A stretch of DNA of 64,000 nt from Chaenocephalus aceratus (GCA_023974075.1 CM043807.1:8857676-8921675); one strand, 5' to 3'; shown: positions 37,723 through 52,814, numbered from the stretch's first letter. Program-made: numbers and translations. The notes: generated by a model from the sequence alone, not told the origin.

Positions 37723-38532
37723 TAGGGGTGGGCGATATTGAAAAATATGTTATCACGATATTTTCAAGCAGTATCACGATAGACGATATATATCACGATA
37801 TTTTTTCATGTCGGTTATTATGGTTATTTTTCAAGTTACTTAACAGTACAAGCACCTACAAGGTAACAGAAACTAAAACAAAAAGGAGTAACAGACCAAA
37901 ATAGCATTTCAAGCTGGTTTTATTTCAGAAATGAATCCCTGAATGAACAAGTGAGCAGTGAACATTAATAAACATGAAAAGGAGGGTAAAACATAACTAA
38001 GTAAAACATAAAACATCAATGAGGAAAAGTCAGTGCCAAACAATTAAAATGTAAACTTGAAGTGTAATAAAAGACTTTAGCATAACTGAAGGGAAAAACA
38101 TAAAACGCCACAGCGTCAGTGATGTCTTTCCACCGTTTGCTAGTCTTTTCATAAGGAGCCCCTTTATGAAATGCCTGCCCTATGGTTGCTCGCTGCAAAG
38201 AAAGGGGGCGGGGACTTTGGGAGCGTGTCAAACAACTCGGACTGAACGAAAGCAGAGGTGCGCTGACATTGTGAAATCGATCGGGCTTGATATATGGTGA
38301 AATTAAAATCAGTAGGGGAGGCTGGGGGAGCGGGAGGGGAAGAGGCTCTCCGTCCGCTGTCATAGCCCCCTGCGCCGCGCACGGAGAGCCTCTTCCCCTC
38401 CCGCTATTTTTTTATTTTTTTTTTTCCAATTTTTTTTTTTTTTTATCACGATAGGACGATATCTCTGAAAAAGCATATCGTGGAGACCTAATATCGTCAC
38501 GACGATATATATCGTCATATCGCCCACCCCTA
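37723..38532. mobile_element. hAT element with TAGGGGTGGGCGATAT ends
   Basis: Both ends carry TAGGGGTGGGCGATAT in inverted orientation. The element is flanked by an exact 8-bp duplication CTTCTGAG (37715-37722 and 38533-38540), diagnostic of hAT. Many CACGATA/TATCGTG words surround the termini. The middle holds a GC-rich segment with a long perfect inverted repeat (38329-38405). It has no transposase frame; total length is 810 bp. Confidence 0.92.
38329..38405. repeat. 25-bp perfect inverted repeat with 27-bp loop
   Basis: Positions 38329-38353 are the exact reverse complement of 38381-38405 (core GGGAAGAGGCTCTCCGT). The loop is 38354-38380. A transcript of either strand could fold into a strong hairpin. 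It is followed by a T-rich tract (38406-38442). Confidence 0.9.
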
Positions 38533-38540
38533 CTTCTGAG

Positions 38541-41500
38541 ATCCACTCTAAATGCAGATTTCATGAAGTATTTGACAAGTGCAAGGAGACTAGGCAGTGG
38601 GAAATAACCTCAGCTGTAATCAAATAAAAACACAAGAGGCCTTCAGTTCCACTTAGCCCTTTGACAGGTGAACTGGCCACTGCTATGAGTATATCCAGAT
38701 CCACCTTTGGTTGAATTTTGGTAGGGAAGACATAGAAAATATGTGTCTTGACTGTCGTTGATTAATGAAAAGTTCAATGGTTGTTGAAGTAATTTAACAG
38801 AGTTTTTCTTAAACTACAAACATAATAAAATAATCAAAAAGGAATACAATAAAACGGTTTCATAAAAGCAAACAGATTGAGCCTCAATAAAAACAACTGT
38901 CAAGTGTTTTCAAACTATTGCCATATTGCTTTGGATTGCAACATGTTGTGTCCGTCTTGATTTCCCATGTTTTTTCTTATTACAGCTTGTTGTTTTCATA
39001 AAGTGAAAAGTCCTTTCACGACAGACGATTAGTTATTCTGAATACAGCCTTATCTGTGAAGCTTATTGACGATGAAGTGCTAAATTGGACATGGCTCCCC
39101 ATGGGTTTAGGCCAACACTTCTGTCGGGGCTTAGTTAAGTTTACCGAGTCTGTGCATCACATCTACTTGGCAGGAGGGCCCCACACAGACAGAGAAACTG
39201 TGAAAACGAGTGTGATGTTAATAAGACATGCGGGGGCCGTCGTGACATCCAAAGAGTTTTGGTTTTCTTTGAACTCTCCAATGTCAGTGCTGTGTTGTTG
39301 ACTTGTTTTGATGGCTGGCAAAGTTGAGGGCATATGTAAATGTTAACTGATCGATACCTGCCAGCACTTGCAGAGAAACTGGGCCTCAGCTTGAGCTCAG
39401 TGCATTCCCGTCTATCAACCACGGACTTGTGCCTAAATTGAAAATCCAATATTTGTTTATGGAGCTCAAGATATTGCGATTAATTAAATTTCCGTCATGC
39501 TGTCAGTCTTTTACCTCCTTTCCCCACTGGTGATTCGTGGGGTGGAAAAGCAGTGTCCGTCTTCCTTACTGTCTCTCATTCACCCATCCTCCTCCCTCAG
39601 CTTTCTTGCTTGAGTACAGATTTAAGAATGAAAGAGATGTCAAAAGAAAAAGGAGAAAATAACAGTCAGGAAAATGACAGGGCGGTGTCAAAACAATTCA
39701 CCCGTGGTCATTTGTGTGCAAAGGAGCTTTAACATGGTGACAGAAATGCACATACAATATTCATGAGATAGATCTCAGGAGCTTCTCAGATGGGCTTCAT
39801 GTGCGAGCTGGTGATTGACTGGTTTATAATTGTCTTGGTCATCAATCGAGCAACACTGACAAGGACAAAAAGGACATTCAACAAAGGCGTGAAATGTGAG
39901 AGAATGCCAAGACTCACATTGAGCTAACAAGTCGTGCCAGTAAACAATGTTGTCCCAGCTTTTGCATTATTTGACGAGGAAATTAATACACCGGATTGAA
40001 GGTTGTTGAATAAATTAGGTAAACAAGGACCTAATCAAAAATGAAAATACTTTTGCATCAGAAAAACAAATCAAATCCTCGATTGTCCATGATGGCTTTC
40101 AAGTGCAGTTTCCTCAATAACCTTCACTCTCGTGTCCCTTCAGCTTCCACGGCAACTTGTTGCCTTGGAGACAGAATAGCTCCAAACATAGTGTTAAGGC
40201 AGACAGAAGCAGATGGACAATGTCTCATTGGCTATACTTTAATTGAAAACTGTGCCAACACTGTGTTTGTTCCCTGACTCACTCAAGACTTAATTATTCT
40301 TCACATGAACGCTTTGACAGGTAAGAAGCTTATCCTGTCAGACAAACATTAACTTGACACCGGCCACTGCTTTACATCTCAGTACAGCCTACAGCCGTGC
40401 CACAATTACTGTTTGAAAGCAGCACCTTGGACATTGTATCAATTACAACTAACTGGAAGGCTTGGGCCGAATCCACTTATGAAAGATAGGGGGAAGTCAT
40501 TATCATGCTACTGTACCGCAAGTAATTAAGTAAAGCAAATTGCAACTGGTTATTGTCTTCTAATTAAGTCTAAGGCAGTATTCACCCACACCCCCCCTGC
40601 TCTTCCATCATCATGATCACCAGCAGCAGCATCATTTTCTTCCGTCTCCGTGCTGTAACTGTCCCCTTTTGTGCCCTAAATCCTTCAAAGAAGCTGTGCT
40701 CCACATTCTATCACAATACCTCTACTCACAGTTGAACTATTTCCTCCACTTCTCTCTCTTGATACACAGTCTTCCCACGGAGGGGCTTATGTTCCTTTTC
40801 TCCACCGGGGAAACAAGCAGGAAATTGATGGATGAGTAGGCCGGAGCTTGCCATTTCCCAAATCACGTCCTGAGGATCTTAAAAGCAAGGGGGATGAAAA
40901 TAGGATGGGGCTCTGCTGGTATCAATCTGCCTGCTGCCTGCCTGCCCCTGACGGATGACCCAAACCACTATCCATAATTACCTGCTTGTTAACAGGAGAG
41001 AGAACACAGCGGACCAAGGGTGTCCCTGCACTTGTTTCTAGTCCCTCCTCCAGCTCTGGGTACAGGTGTTGGAAGCCCTGGAATGTTTTCCTTGTTGTGT
41101 CTTGTTCAAAAAGATCTGCATCCGTCTTCAAACTGTGGCTTAAGGACAACCTTGCTACAGCAGCTCTGGACGTTCAGATTGATGCTGGGGTGTTGATTAA
41201 TGCCAGCGCCCACCCGCCCTGGCCCAGGTTAGTGGAGGCCTGACAGCTTTATTGATCAATTAAACACATGGACACATGAAAAGCATAAATCTCTCAACTC
41301 CTCTCCGGCTTGTTTTCATCCTTCAGCATTACTCTGAGCTAATCTGAAGTGCTGGTCAGTTCGGAAGCTACTCAGTCTGTTTGTTCTATTGGCGTCAACA
41401 AATGGCATCAGAATTTGGAGGGGAATTCAAGGTCATAAAAAAAAAGCCTCTCAAAGTTCACTGAGTCACTGGACTGGAACGTCTTGTTAAAGTCAGAGCC

Positions 41501-42807
41501 ATGTTTAGTCACTTCGATGTCGTGGCGCACAGGAATCAAATGTATGCAAAACAACGTCCTTAAAGTCAACGTTTTGACTGGAAGAACCGGTCAGGTCTCT
41601 CGCAGCAAAGTAGTGGTGGAGCAGCCTATGTAGGTCACAGACACCCTTTTAACATCCACCATCGTTATTTGATCAGAGTTGACAAAGCTGAATAACGAGC
41701 CAACGCAATCAGAAAGGAAACAAACCTTAAACCAAGGCCCTAGCCCCAATCCATCAGGGATCCCAACAGGCGAGAGGAGGAGCGTCAAAGGAAATGAAAT
41801 CAAAGGGAACAACATAAGGACTCAGATAGAGAGATAATGTCCACACCCCCTCCCATCTCACACACATCCCTCTTCTCATTCCCCTCCGTCGTCTCCCTTA
41901 CCAGACAGATGGATGCACTTTTGAAGAGGAGTCTGAGGAAACTTTTAATGAACAAGAAGCTGGCTGAGGGGCTTTTTGAATTATCTCATGGTCGATAAGC
42001 ACCCCAGAGCGCAAATGGCACTGCGAAGGGCTTTGGTCAGATAAACAGCATCTTTTCAGAAGAACAGAGGAGGGTGCTGACGCTCGGCGAGAGATTAGCA
42101 CGGTCTCTTTTCAGGGCTTGTCAGGCACATTGGACAGGAATTGAAAGTGTGAAAGGGAGCTCTGAGAAGAGTAGGAGGAGCGAACACAACAACATGTTTC
42201 ATTCGAAGGGGCAAAGATTTATTTTTCATTGAAAATGTGTTACATGCTGTGGTCCCTAATACAAAGATGCATTCTTGTTAAGTATCTATAGGTATTACAT
42301 CCATATTTCCAATTATGTGAAATGCAGCTGAGGTCTATCAAACTATCAAGCAAGTATGTCCCATGTATTTATCCTATTTTGCTAACCATAAATACAACAT
42401 TGCTCTTACTTAACCCACGTTAGCCTATCTATACCATTTCTGAATCTTACACCACTTTGGACACATGGATTCAACCAGGAATCATGTACCTCAACACCCT
42501 ACATAATCTGCATGTGTGTGTATGAGGATCAACGCTCATGGCCTTTGACCTTCTGAGACAGGTGTCACAATCTCTCTTAGATATCCTCAGATCAATTAGA
42601 GGCCCATGGGACGGGTGGCGATCACACCGAGGTCAGACATCAGAGGTGGGGGTGATTGATCAGGCGGTGCCCAGCCACGCAAAACAAGCAGAGAAGCATG
42701 ATGGATTCCCCGGTGTCACAACCTGGCGGGACTGAATACATCCATGCCTACACACAAACTAGCCTGTCGTGTGTGTAAAGAATGGTGGAGGGAAACAAAT
42801 AAGATGT
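38541..42807. other. no gene or repeat recognised
   Basis: No supported feature over this stretch, apart from short simple runs. Several pieces could be conserved non-coding DNA, but nothing in a single sequence shows it. Confidence 0.5.

Positions 42808-43846
<1,039 letters not shown>

Positions 43847-43897
<51 letters not shown>
43847..43897 (+). repeat. (GT)n microsatellite
   Basis: A pure GT tract of about 25 units. Its flanks do not match the LINE segments, unlike the other two CA/GT tracts nearby. Confidence 0.97.
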
Positions 43898-43898
<1 letters not shown>

Positions 43899-44860
43899 AT
43901 CCCAGAGAAAATGAGTGGGGAACCTGCTGAGACCGGCCTTCAGCATTCTTACAGGGCTTTAACATCTTTATTGACCTGTGAAGGTGAACGTTTTAATGAC
44001 CTCTCATAAGCAGGGAGGTACACTTTGTGGTTCATGTGGTAAATGGGATGCACCCCTTAATTGAGCTGAGGTCTGCACATTAAGAGACTATATGCACCGA
44101 TCATTTTGAAAGTAGAAGCATTTTCAATTCATGGGGTTGAAGATTGGATTGTGTAAAATATTATAAAAAGGTGTCTGACTTTAAGGGAAGAGCCCTTGGA
44201 AAAAATTGAGACGCATGAATGTTTCGTTAAGTCAAAAATGATGCAAATGACTTGGAGAAAATTACACCCTCCGTGATTATTCTTGTTTTCATTTCCCCAA
44301 GGAATCAACTTCACAGTTGTTCTCAGCAAGCAGTACGGATTTGCAATTTTACCAAACACACTTCTATCTCTTCGTAAAGCCCGTTAGGCCCAATCAATGC
44401 CAACACTCTGACCACCCGCAGATGAATCTGTTAGAGAAACCCCTTAGCCTGGAGAATAGGCGAGCCGTGAGTGCCTTGGCATTCCTAAGGAGCTATCCGT
44501 CATTATGATCTGAGCACACGCCAGAAACAGATGATATAAAAACATAATATCATTTGCTGGAGCTCACCATGCATGAAATATAATTCTTCAGGACGGCGGA
44601 GGAGAGAAAAGAGCCAAGAATGCATTTATTTGGATCATTTCCAACGTTTTTGAAGCCGTTTGTTTTGTTGCTACGTTCCTTTAATAGACGGAGCGTAATG
44701 GCATGTGGTGGTTTAATCAAAAAGCCAGAGGTGTCTTCTGAAATCATGTACATGAGTTGTATGGACGCACAGACATGGAGAAATCATAAATCAGCATAAA
44801 TCATCACATGATAATTTGTTCATAATCCGAGCTCAGGAATTATAAAACGTGACAGACATG
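43898..44860. other. no gene or repeat recognised
   Basis: No supported feature. Confidence 0.5.
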
Positions 44861-45003
44861 AACACCTGAACTTTTGAAACAACATCCACAACATTGATCT
44901 GGATGCAATTGAGAAATTATTTATCTCATATATTAATATCAATCATTTGCATATAGACTCTTATTGCACTATTCCACATTCCACATGCACTATTTCTTCA
45001 GGT
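44861..45003 (+). mobile_element. older copy of the LINE 3' end
   Basis: The words AACACCTGAACTTTTGAAA, ACATCCA, AAATTATTTATCT, ATATAGACT and TTGCACTATT appear in the same order and orientation as in 45031-45379 but with more differences. This reads as a diverged duplicate placed directly before the better-preserved copy. Confidence 0.4.
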
Positions 45004-45030
45004 ATGTGTGTGTGTGTGTGTGTGTGTGTG
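45004..45030 (+). repeat. (TG)n tract at LINE boundary
   Basis: About 13 TG units, followed by GGCGGGGGAATCAATGTGTG. This corresponds in inverted orientation to the CA tract and TTATTCCTCCGCC next to the 42808-43156 copy. Confidence 0.95.
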
Positions 45031-45379
45031 GGCGGGGGAATCAATGTGTGTTTATTCTCACTCAAACCGCCCATGATTCATATAGTGCAATGATTACATA
45101 TCAGTATGAAAACCAAACCACCAGACGGTTTCATTCCACAGGCCATAAGACTGTTAAACACCTGAGCTTTGAAAGAACATCCATCTGTTTGCAACTTACA
45201 AATTATTTATCTATATATCATATTCCAATTATAGACTATCCTTGCACTATTTCTATTCTATTTTATTTGTATTTACTTGTTTTATTGTGTTGCACTGTTG
45301 GAGGAGCCTGTGACCTAAGATGTTCATCGTCATAACTACACTGTAGCTATGTAACCAATAAAAGCCTTGAACCTTGAAC
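45031..45379 (+). mobile_element. non-LTR retrotransposon 3' end, plus-strand copy
   Basis: Matches the reverse complement of 42808-43156 from the CA/TG tract to the tail. The frame around 45128-45160 reads F-I-P-Q-A-I-R-L-L-N and then hits a stop, consistent with the decayed C-terminus of a LINE ORF2. It ends CCAATAAAAGCCTTGAACCT, an AATAAA signal followed by a short AACCTTG-type tail. Confidence 0.68.
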
Positions 45380-48300
45380 ATTTTGTAGCTGCATGTTTTG
45401 AAGTGTCAAATACAGTATTCTATTTCAACATGGTGCATTTCAACGAAGCAGTGAAGTTGAGCCCAGTCAAATAGTGTGAAAGGCATCCAAGAGTCCTTCA
45501 GATGTGTGTTAGTGCTGCCTCCGTGGATTTAGAGGGTCAAGGGGAGCTGGGCACAGCAGGATGGTATGAGCTTGGTGGGAAGAGTGCAACGTACCGCACA
45601 AGGTCTGAGGAAGGGCAGCTTTTGATTAAGACTTTTCTACTACAGGACTCATTTGGAAATTCCACCTGCACTGCTGATGTACACGTTATAGGTATTGGAG
45701 GTTTTAGCTCTGGGTCAAGAGCAGGGTGCAGCAGCAGATGTATAGCAACACACTCGGTTGGTTCCTAGGGCTTAGCTGGATGTGTGTGAGCATATGTGGG
45801 ATGCATATTTCACCTTGATGACAACTTGTGTGCATGTTTTGGTGTGGGTACTAGGGTGGCATGATATATTGGGAAACTGGGTCGTTGCACTGTAAAGGCA
45901 CCAAAAGGACTCACAGCATCAAATACAGGTCATGATAATATCTCTTTCCTATCAGCAAACTGGCTTAATGTTATTAAAAAGAGACATTTGATGGCCAATC
46001 TTTGTTTATGTAATTGAAGTTGGTGTAAGCAATACATTCCTTAATGTACTATTGACCATGATAACTGGTGATAACTCAGCTTTTTAGATTGCCACAGCAC
46101 ACAGCAGTGGAATGTATTACTTCAATCGACTACAGTCACCGTCAACACTGATTAGTCATCCACATAATAGGTGGCAAATGTGGCTTTTAAAAGTCCTCAA
46201 TAAAAGTAAAGGTTCAACCACTAAATGAATGAAAGAACTAAGAGGAAAGGTCCAATCCTGAATCACTTTGTTAAACAATGACAACAAAACATCTGTTCAA
46301 CTCTTCATTGTGTATTCTGTCGAATTATAATTGTAACAAAAGCTACCCTCTCAATGCTTAAGTGAATGCACCGCCAAACAACAATTATTTAAACCCCGAC
46401 CTAAGTCGATTTGGAATGTCATGACCTCCTTGTGTCTGTACTGTACACAGGACAAAGACTTCTTACTGATTCAGCGGGCCTGCAGTTGTGGGACTGGAGG
46501 GGGGATGGGGGATGGGGGGGGGAGACACTCAGTGCAAACAGATGATATCTGAACTCTACTGGAGAGGAATCCAGGCACTGATGCCCAGTCAGGGTTCAGC
46601 AACGCATGCTGATGGACCAACCCATGGGGACACAAGTAGCTACCCAAGCATGGCAGACAGGACAGAGATAGAGAGGGGGAGAGTAGGGAGAGTAGGGAGA
46701 GTAGGGAGGGGAGAGCAGAGCAACCAAGAGGGAGAGGAGGTACTGTAGAGTGACAGGGCCCACATGTACGACAGCATGGTCAGTTACCTTTCTATGCTAC
46801 AGTAACACTGAGAGGTGCAATGTGAAGGAAAGGTTAGGAAGCAGACTGTTGGAGAGAGTAGCTGTACGCGCATCACAAAACAACTATCAATCAATAAGAG
46901 AAAGAAAGAATATGGAGCAAAAATAACCGTAACAAATAAATAAATGATTAATTCAAGAAATAATTGAACAAAGTTAAGGAAGGTATAAAGCTAATCTGCA
47001 GAAATCGCCCAGAATTCAATGCTTCTTTCTTGTTTACGTTTTTTGGCAAGACACAACAAAACAATATTTCCATGCACATGTCCTTGTTTCCCAATACATT
47101 TTGATCCAACTCACTTGTAAACACAGCAGCAATTATTGGTGTATAATATGATATATTTGGTGCATTTGAGTTTGACCACATTTCAAAGCTTTTTGTACAT
47201 TTACATGCAAGCGTGTGGAAATCAGGAGGATTTGCAGCCCCCTCCTGACTCCCCTCACATCAGGAGCTCTGCGTCCAGGACAGACAATTGGCTCTGAGAG
47301 AATGGCATCTTGGAACATGGTGGGTTAGAAAACGGGCCTGAATAGACTGCTGCAGAGATAATGGCTGCACTGTGGTGCGGCCTGCAGCTACACTTGTGAG
47401 CCATTTGCCAACAAGGCATTGAAGTTGCTCCAGACACTTCTGCTAATAATGAAAAGCATCTGATACTTGATGAAGCCGGGCACACACTTCCAGGCAAACA
47501 TCAGATGTAAAATCACTTAATTAGATGGCATAACTCTCAAAACTAATTATGCTTCCAGGAATGTTCTAGTTTTCTTACAATATTATCTCTGCAAATGTGC
47601 ATCCTTTATATTTCAAAGGCAGCACAAACTACATTGCCAGCTTGGACACATTACAGTACACTGACTGTGCCACCTTGCAGGACGTTTCTATGCTCTGACT
47701 TTCTGGGAGAAAACTTTCTTTGGACATTATTCAGAATGTCCCCTTGAAAACCGCTCATACTGGGCATCAGCACACATTCGCAGAGGCATAAAAAAGGGAA
47801 ATATGGATTAACATATGCAATTGTCAACAAAGAAGGCAGGCTGAGCGTATGGATTCGAGCTTCAAGGTACTGCTTTCATGAGTTTGGAAGCTGCGGACGC
47901 AAAGCTCCAATTCCCCAAACTTGCCAGTCTACCTGGTAAACTTTGCTTTTGAACAATGCTAACAAACGAGTGGAGGCACACACGCCCTTTGTATTTCATC
48001 AAAACCAAATGATGTCACAGGGGGAAACGCCACTGAAGGGCTACGCTAAGAAATTCCATTGCCCTAGTTACATTTTCCTTTCCATTTCAAACAAGAATAA
48101 ACACAGAGTAGTGTGTCCTCCGGGCACTGCATTTGCTTAAGGTGTGTACTGTATGTGTGACGTAGCACTGCGACTATAAAACATACTGTAAGCACACATC
48201 TGCCCTTGAGAGCTACATGTCTTCCACTTTCAGAGTGTGTCAGGTTTGACAATGCTAGAGGACTTACTGTTCAAGCAGCTCTGTGATATAATACAGACAT

Positions 48301-51280
48301 GTCCACTAGTACTTGTGTCCTACTCTCCGGAGTACGTGCTAAGCATCATTTACAGTATGCCCAGTTTTACTGCAGAGAACTTTTACTACAGAGTATTAGA
48401 GGGACGGATAAAGGAGCAAGCTGACATTTTGATTAAGGTGCCAACACATTTTATTTGCGGTTTCAAAATGTCCCCTCTGTATTTCCCCCTGGACACCTGA
48501 GGTTAGACAGAACGGGTATTCTGTCCCGATGTGAGCTGTCAGGCATCGATCCTCCGTAGATCACACATAGGATGCGGACAAAGTGTACAGCAAGAGGAGA
48601 GTTATAAATTATGGAGCAGCTAACAGATGAACACGCATCTCCAGGGCGCATATGCAATGTACGGATGGCGGAATTAAATGTACAGTTTAAACTGATGTAA
48701 AGGTCAATGGCACCCAAAGCATGGAGCCGGGATACAATTGACATCGTGTAAATATCAGCTTGAATATAATTATTAAAAAGACGGTGTTTGTCTCCTGTTG
48801 GTTGACTAAAGCAAAGTGCTAATTTTTCAGAATCCACATTACCAGCTTGCCGATAGCCCTGCATTTAATAGCGTTTACCATCATTCAGAGCTAACTGAAA
48901 GTGTTTATATCCATTTTCTCTGGACGAACAATGTACACTCTATTAGGCTATTGAATAAGCCACTGGTCGAAGTGATGGCAAATGGAAAGTGGACCCTTGC
49001 CAGCGAACCCTCTGTGACTCAAATAGGCAATTATCTTTCTTTGTGTTGACTGACTGACTCATTCTCGGTCAATCTGACTTTAAGTGAATCATTCTCACCT
49101 ACATTTTGTCTTTTTCCTTTCCTCATAGAATAAAAACGTCTTCCTCTTCTACCCCAGGTGCCCACTCAAAGTGAACAATAGAAAAAGGAGGACGAGTGGG
49201 AATAATCATCAGATCTAAATGGTGCAGAGTTCCAGCTGGGAATCACGTTTGTGTCCGACTGGGTGAAATCAGGGCACCGTTTGATCCGGAATCATTTTCT
49301 CCACACGTACGATGAACTTCTACTCGAGCGCGAGAGGTTAATCATGTTTTGTTATCGAAGTGAGCAGAGTTGAAGTAAACCGGGAAGTCATGAACCACAA
49401 ATCATCACTTGAGGGTGGATGTGTTAACAGCCAGATTTATTCACACGGGATAAACACGGCGGTGCATCTGCCGGGAGACTTGCCACATCTTGGATTGAAA
49501 TGGGTGTTTGTGTGGGGGGGGTACTTTGAGATTATTTATGTGCGGGTGCCGTTCTTTATGGGTTGGGTTTATTCAGCTTGGCTGCCGGCGAGGAAATGAA
49601 AACGTGGTTAAAGTGGCAAAGGGACACTGTTTCCGGTTTTCCCATAATCCTCTGCCAAAGACTTAACCTGATGTGCTGGGTGTCTTTCTCATGATTCCAT
49701 AGCTGTGGGCCGCCTGCTCCCCTTAAGCTGCAGCCTTTAGTATGAGCCTGAGAGGATGAGAAGCCCATCTCCCCACTGCTCATTCAAAATCTGACAGTCT
49801 CTCTCTGCCTTACAGGGTGAGAGGGGACGTGTTTCACTCTTCCCAGAGGGAGATGGGCGAGTGCCATGCTCACAGCGTATAAGAAGATCACACGGCGATG
49901 CTGAGGAGTGGGCCATTTCATGGCGACTCTCTGCCGTGACAGATGGGCAGTGTGCTATTGCCATAGCCTAGAGTTTAAAAACCCAAGCTGCTTACCGAGT
50001 AAGTGAGAGAAAGGGGGAGAGAGCCGGTGGGAGGAGCCACTGAGGGATGCAAAAATAAGAAGCTGATGAAGAGGGACATAAAGAATAACAAGATGAGTGA
50101 AGTGAGACATAAATACTGTGTTTTGACAAAGAGGAGAAAAGAGGGTTGATACATATATAGAATTGAAAATACTTATTCTAAGGAAGATAAATGCAACATG
50201 CCATGACGAGATAAGTTGCAAGAGAAGAATGAAAGAGACAGATTGGAGACTGCTGGAGCATGTGAGAGACAAGAGAGAGAGAGAGGCAGGGAGAGTAAAT
50301 ACATCCAATAATAAAGACAGCCTGCTGGGAGAGTGTCTTTGTTCGGTGTGAGCGCTAAATTAGTTTCCCACAGGGAGCTCATCAGCTGCTGAGGAGAACC
50401 ACTGAAAACCTTCTGGCCATAATCCAAATGGAGACAATGATTTGACAGATTTTCTTACAGAGGGATTCCTCTGTCAGGATGGAAGGGACGCGTTTATCTG
50501 ACAGATGTGATGTTATTGCTAATATCCTGCATCCGAGTCCAGTTTTAGGAAACGTCAATGCTGTATCTTTGAACATTTATAAGAAAAGAAGCTCTTCTTC
50601 TTAACTTTTGAAATGTCTTAAAGCCGCGGCATTATTTCATGGTAGACTTAAGTTGTGCCAAATACATTTCTAGGAGTTGAAGGCGTGTTAAGAATGAAAT
50701 CCTGAACTCAAATTATAAAAGTTACATCAGCAAAATAAAGTGAATGTATACCAAATAAAACTACTCAATGTGATCTATTCTAATATATGACATCATTAGA
50801 TGGTTTCCGGTACTTTTGAAAGGTATTGCATTTAACAAAAACATATGATTAAAATAACAGACAACTCAAAACATGTGTTATCATGTGGAATTGACCTGAA
50901 ACCTAACTATTGAGAAACTACAAAAATGATGTATTTGCCCATCAGACAAACACAATAGAGTTTGGATTTTCTTTTGAAAAATGTATTCAGATCTTCTGCG
51001 GAGGAAATGAGCTCTCTGATGCTCAGTGACATCCATGTGTGTGCCTGCAGCCCCGTGGCTTACTGTTGACATGTATCTGATGTGTTCAGGTTCACCAAGT
51101 CAGACTCTGATACTGTTGCTTGTCCATTAGCAGGATAACTTAAGAAGTGGCTTTTGCGCAACAAGTATTGTCTTTTTCTCTACTTTCAGATGCTAAGTCA
51201 TTCAACTGGCAGGATGTCAATAATGTGCTCGGTCCCCACGATTGAGAATAATCAGCGCACAATGGGAGCACAGATATTAG
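45380..51280. other. long stretch without recognised gene or repeat
   Basis: No exon or transposon ends were found over about 5.9 kb. Small features are a three-unit GAGTAGGGA repeat near 46681-46709 and a GA-rich tract near 50262-50290. The 88-codon frame at 45502-45768 is open but has no motif. Confidence 0.5.
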
Positions 51281-51521
51281 ATTAGATTCAATTTATTGTC
51301 ATTACACAGTACAGGTACCATGTAACGAAACGGTTTCTCTGCATTTGACCCATCCTAGTGTTAGGAGCAGTGGGCAGCCATTATGTACGGCGCCCGGGGA
51401 GCAGTGTAGGGAACGGTGCCTTGCTCAGGGACACCTCGGTAGCACTTGGTCTTTCCGGGACTTGAACTGGTGACCTTCCAGTTGCCAAGCCAAGTCCCTA
51501 TGGACTTCGCCACCACCGCCC
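51281..51521 (-). mobile_element. tRNA-derived SINE
   Basis: Read on the minus strand, the head carries an A-box-like TGGCGAAGTCC (51502-51512) and a B-box-like AGTTCAAGTCCC (51457-51468), 10 and 53 nt from the start. This is tRNA-gene geometry. A body (GGATGGGTCAAATGCAGAGA) follows that I recall as widespread in fish, and then an AT-rich LINE-like tail (GACAATAAATTGAATCTAATC region). A 7-bp direct repeat ATATTAG flanks it (51274-51280 and 51522-51528), as expected for target-primed insertion. The Pol III promoter boxes look intact enough for transcription, but activity is unknown. Confidence 0.8.
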
Positions 51522-51528
51522 ATATTAG

Positions 51529-52814
51529 GGCTGTAACAGTTTTTTAGCATCAATTATGTAGCATGTCTGAGAAATAAATGAATTCAATATATACTAAGTT
51601 GCTTGACACCACTTCAGGTATAAGTGAAAGTCAGTGTTGTTTAAAATGTCTCTTAAATTGTTACTGTGCCATTCTGAAGACAGCTTATTGACTCTCTTCT
51701 GTCGATGTGAAGCGTAGTTCACACACTTTCTTAAACAACAAAGACTTTTCAAAGTCTCAAGGACTGAACACAGCAAGGTTTGACACATCAATGTTAAGTA
51801 CTACATGTGAACAAGCAGGCTTCACAGGAGCTTAAGGAAAACATTTCTAAATAGCTTCAAGGTTTTTTAAATTCAAACATTTGCAATAAGCCATGTCTAT
51901 GAAAACGGACTTGTTCACAGTTTTTAGGATTTAAAGGACTTGTGTGAATCATGGTTCAGCTATTACTGAGCAAACATTATGAAATATAATATAACAAATA
52001 ATGAAATATGAAATAAAAGTTACTCATCCCCTGTATATAGATGTGTACGCTAAACAGGAGAAAAAGAACAATCTAAACTGCTGATCCATTGTAATCTACA
52101 ATCATACTTTATTCACCTCCTTTATCAATTTGAGAACAAATGTAAGATTTATTTCACAAATTAGCACGAGGTGGCACATGTTTACAATGATTAAAGGTCC
52201 TTCTGTTAGTCCTTTGTGTGTGGGTAGGGTAGTAGAGAAACGTATAGGACTGTGACAAGGTGCGTGACTCCTTTGAAGTGTTGACATGAGAGTAGGAATA
52301 TGAGTATTTGTGCTTACACATTCAACAGAGAGCTTCACAGTAACGTGCGCCACTGAGCTACAGATACAGGCGATTCTCTTGCCTCGCCGAGGTGTCATCC
52401 TAGCAAGCCCCTGCGTGCCTCTGGAGCGCTGACAGAATCAATACATCTAAAGTAAAAATCAAACCCCAGCAAACTGAGACACTCACACACACTTCCACCT
52501 CAGAGTGCATCCACTCCCGAAGCGCCACAGCTCACATTAGGCACTCTCACAGAGGACATGCGAGAACTATTGGTCAGCTCCTAAATAAATACATAAAGAC
52601 TTCCCATTCACTCTTTTCATTTCCCAGTCCCCTGCAGGGCAGCTGGCTTTCCGCACTACTCCAATCTATTGTGAATTGCCCTATTGAACACGGCAAGCAA
52701 TCCTCTCTGCTTTTCTTTACATATACACTACCTTCTTCGGGATTTGCTCGGATAAAAACCCCTCGAGCTGAGTCATGGCACTGGAGGGTGTAAAGCATGG
52801 GAGATTTACAAAAA
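51529..52814. other. no gene or repeat recognised
   Basis: No supported feature. Confidence 0.5.

Noticed and set aside
37727..38530. CACGATA-rich ends as a replication-origin or centromere-like array
   Set aside because: The exact 8-bp duplication and inverted termini show a hAT transposon.
45502..45768. 88-codon plus-strand frame resembling an exon
   Set aside because: No recognisable domain, no convincing splice acceptor before it, and length within chance expectation.
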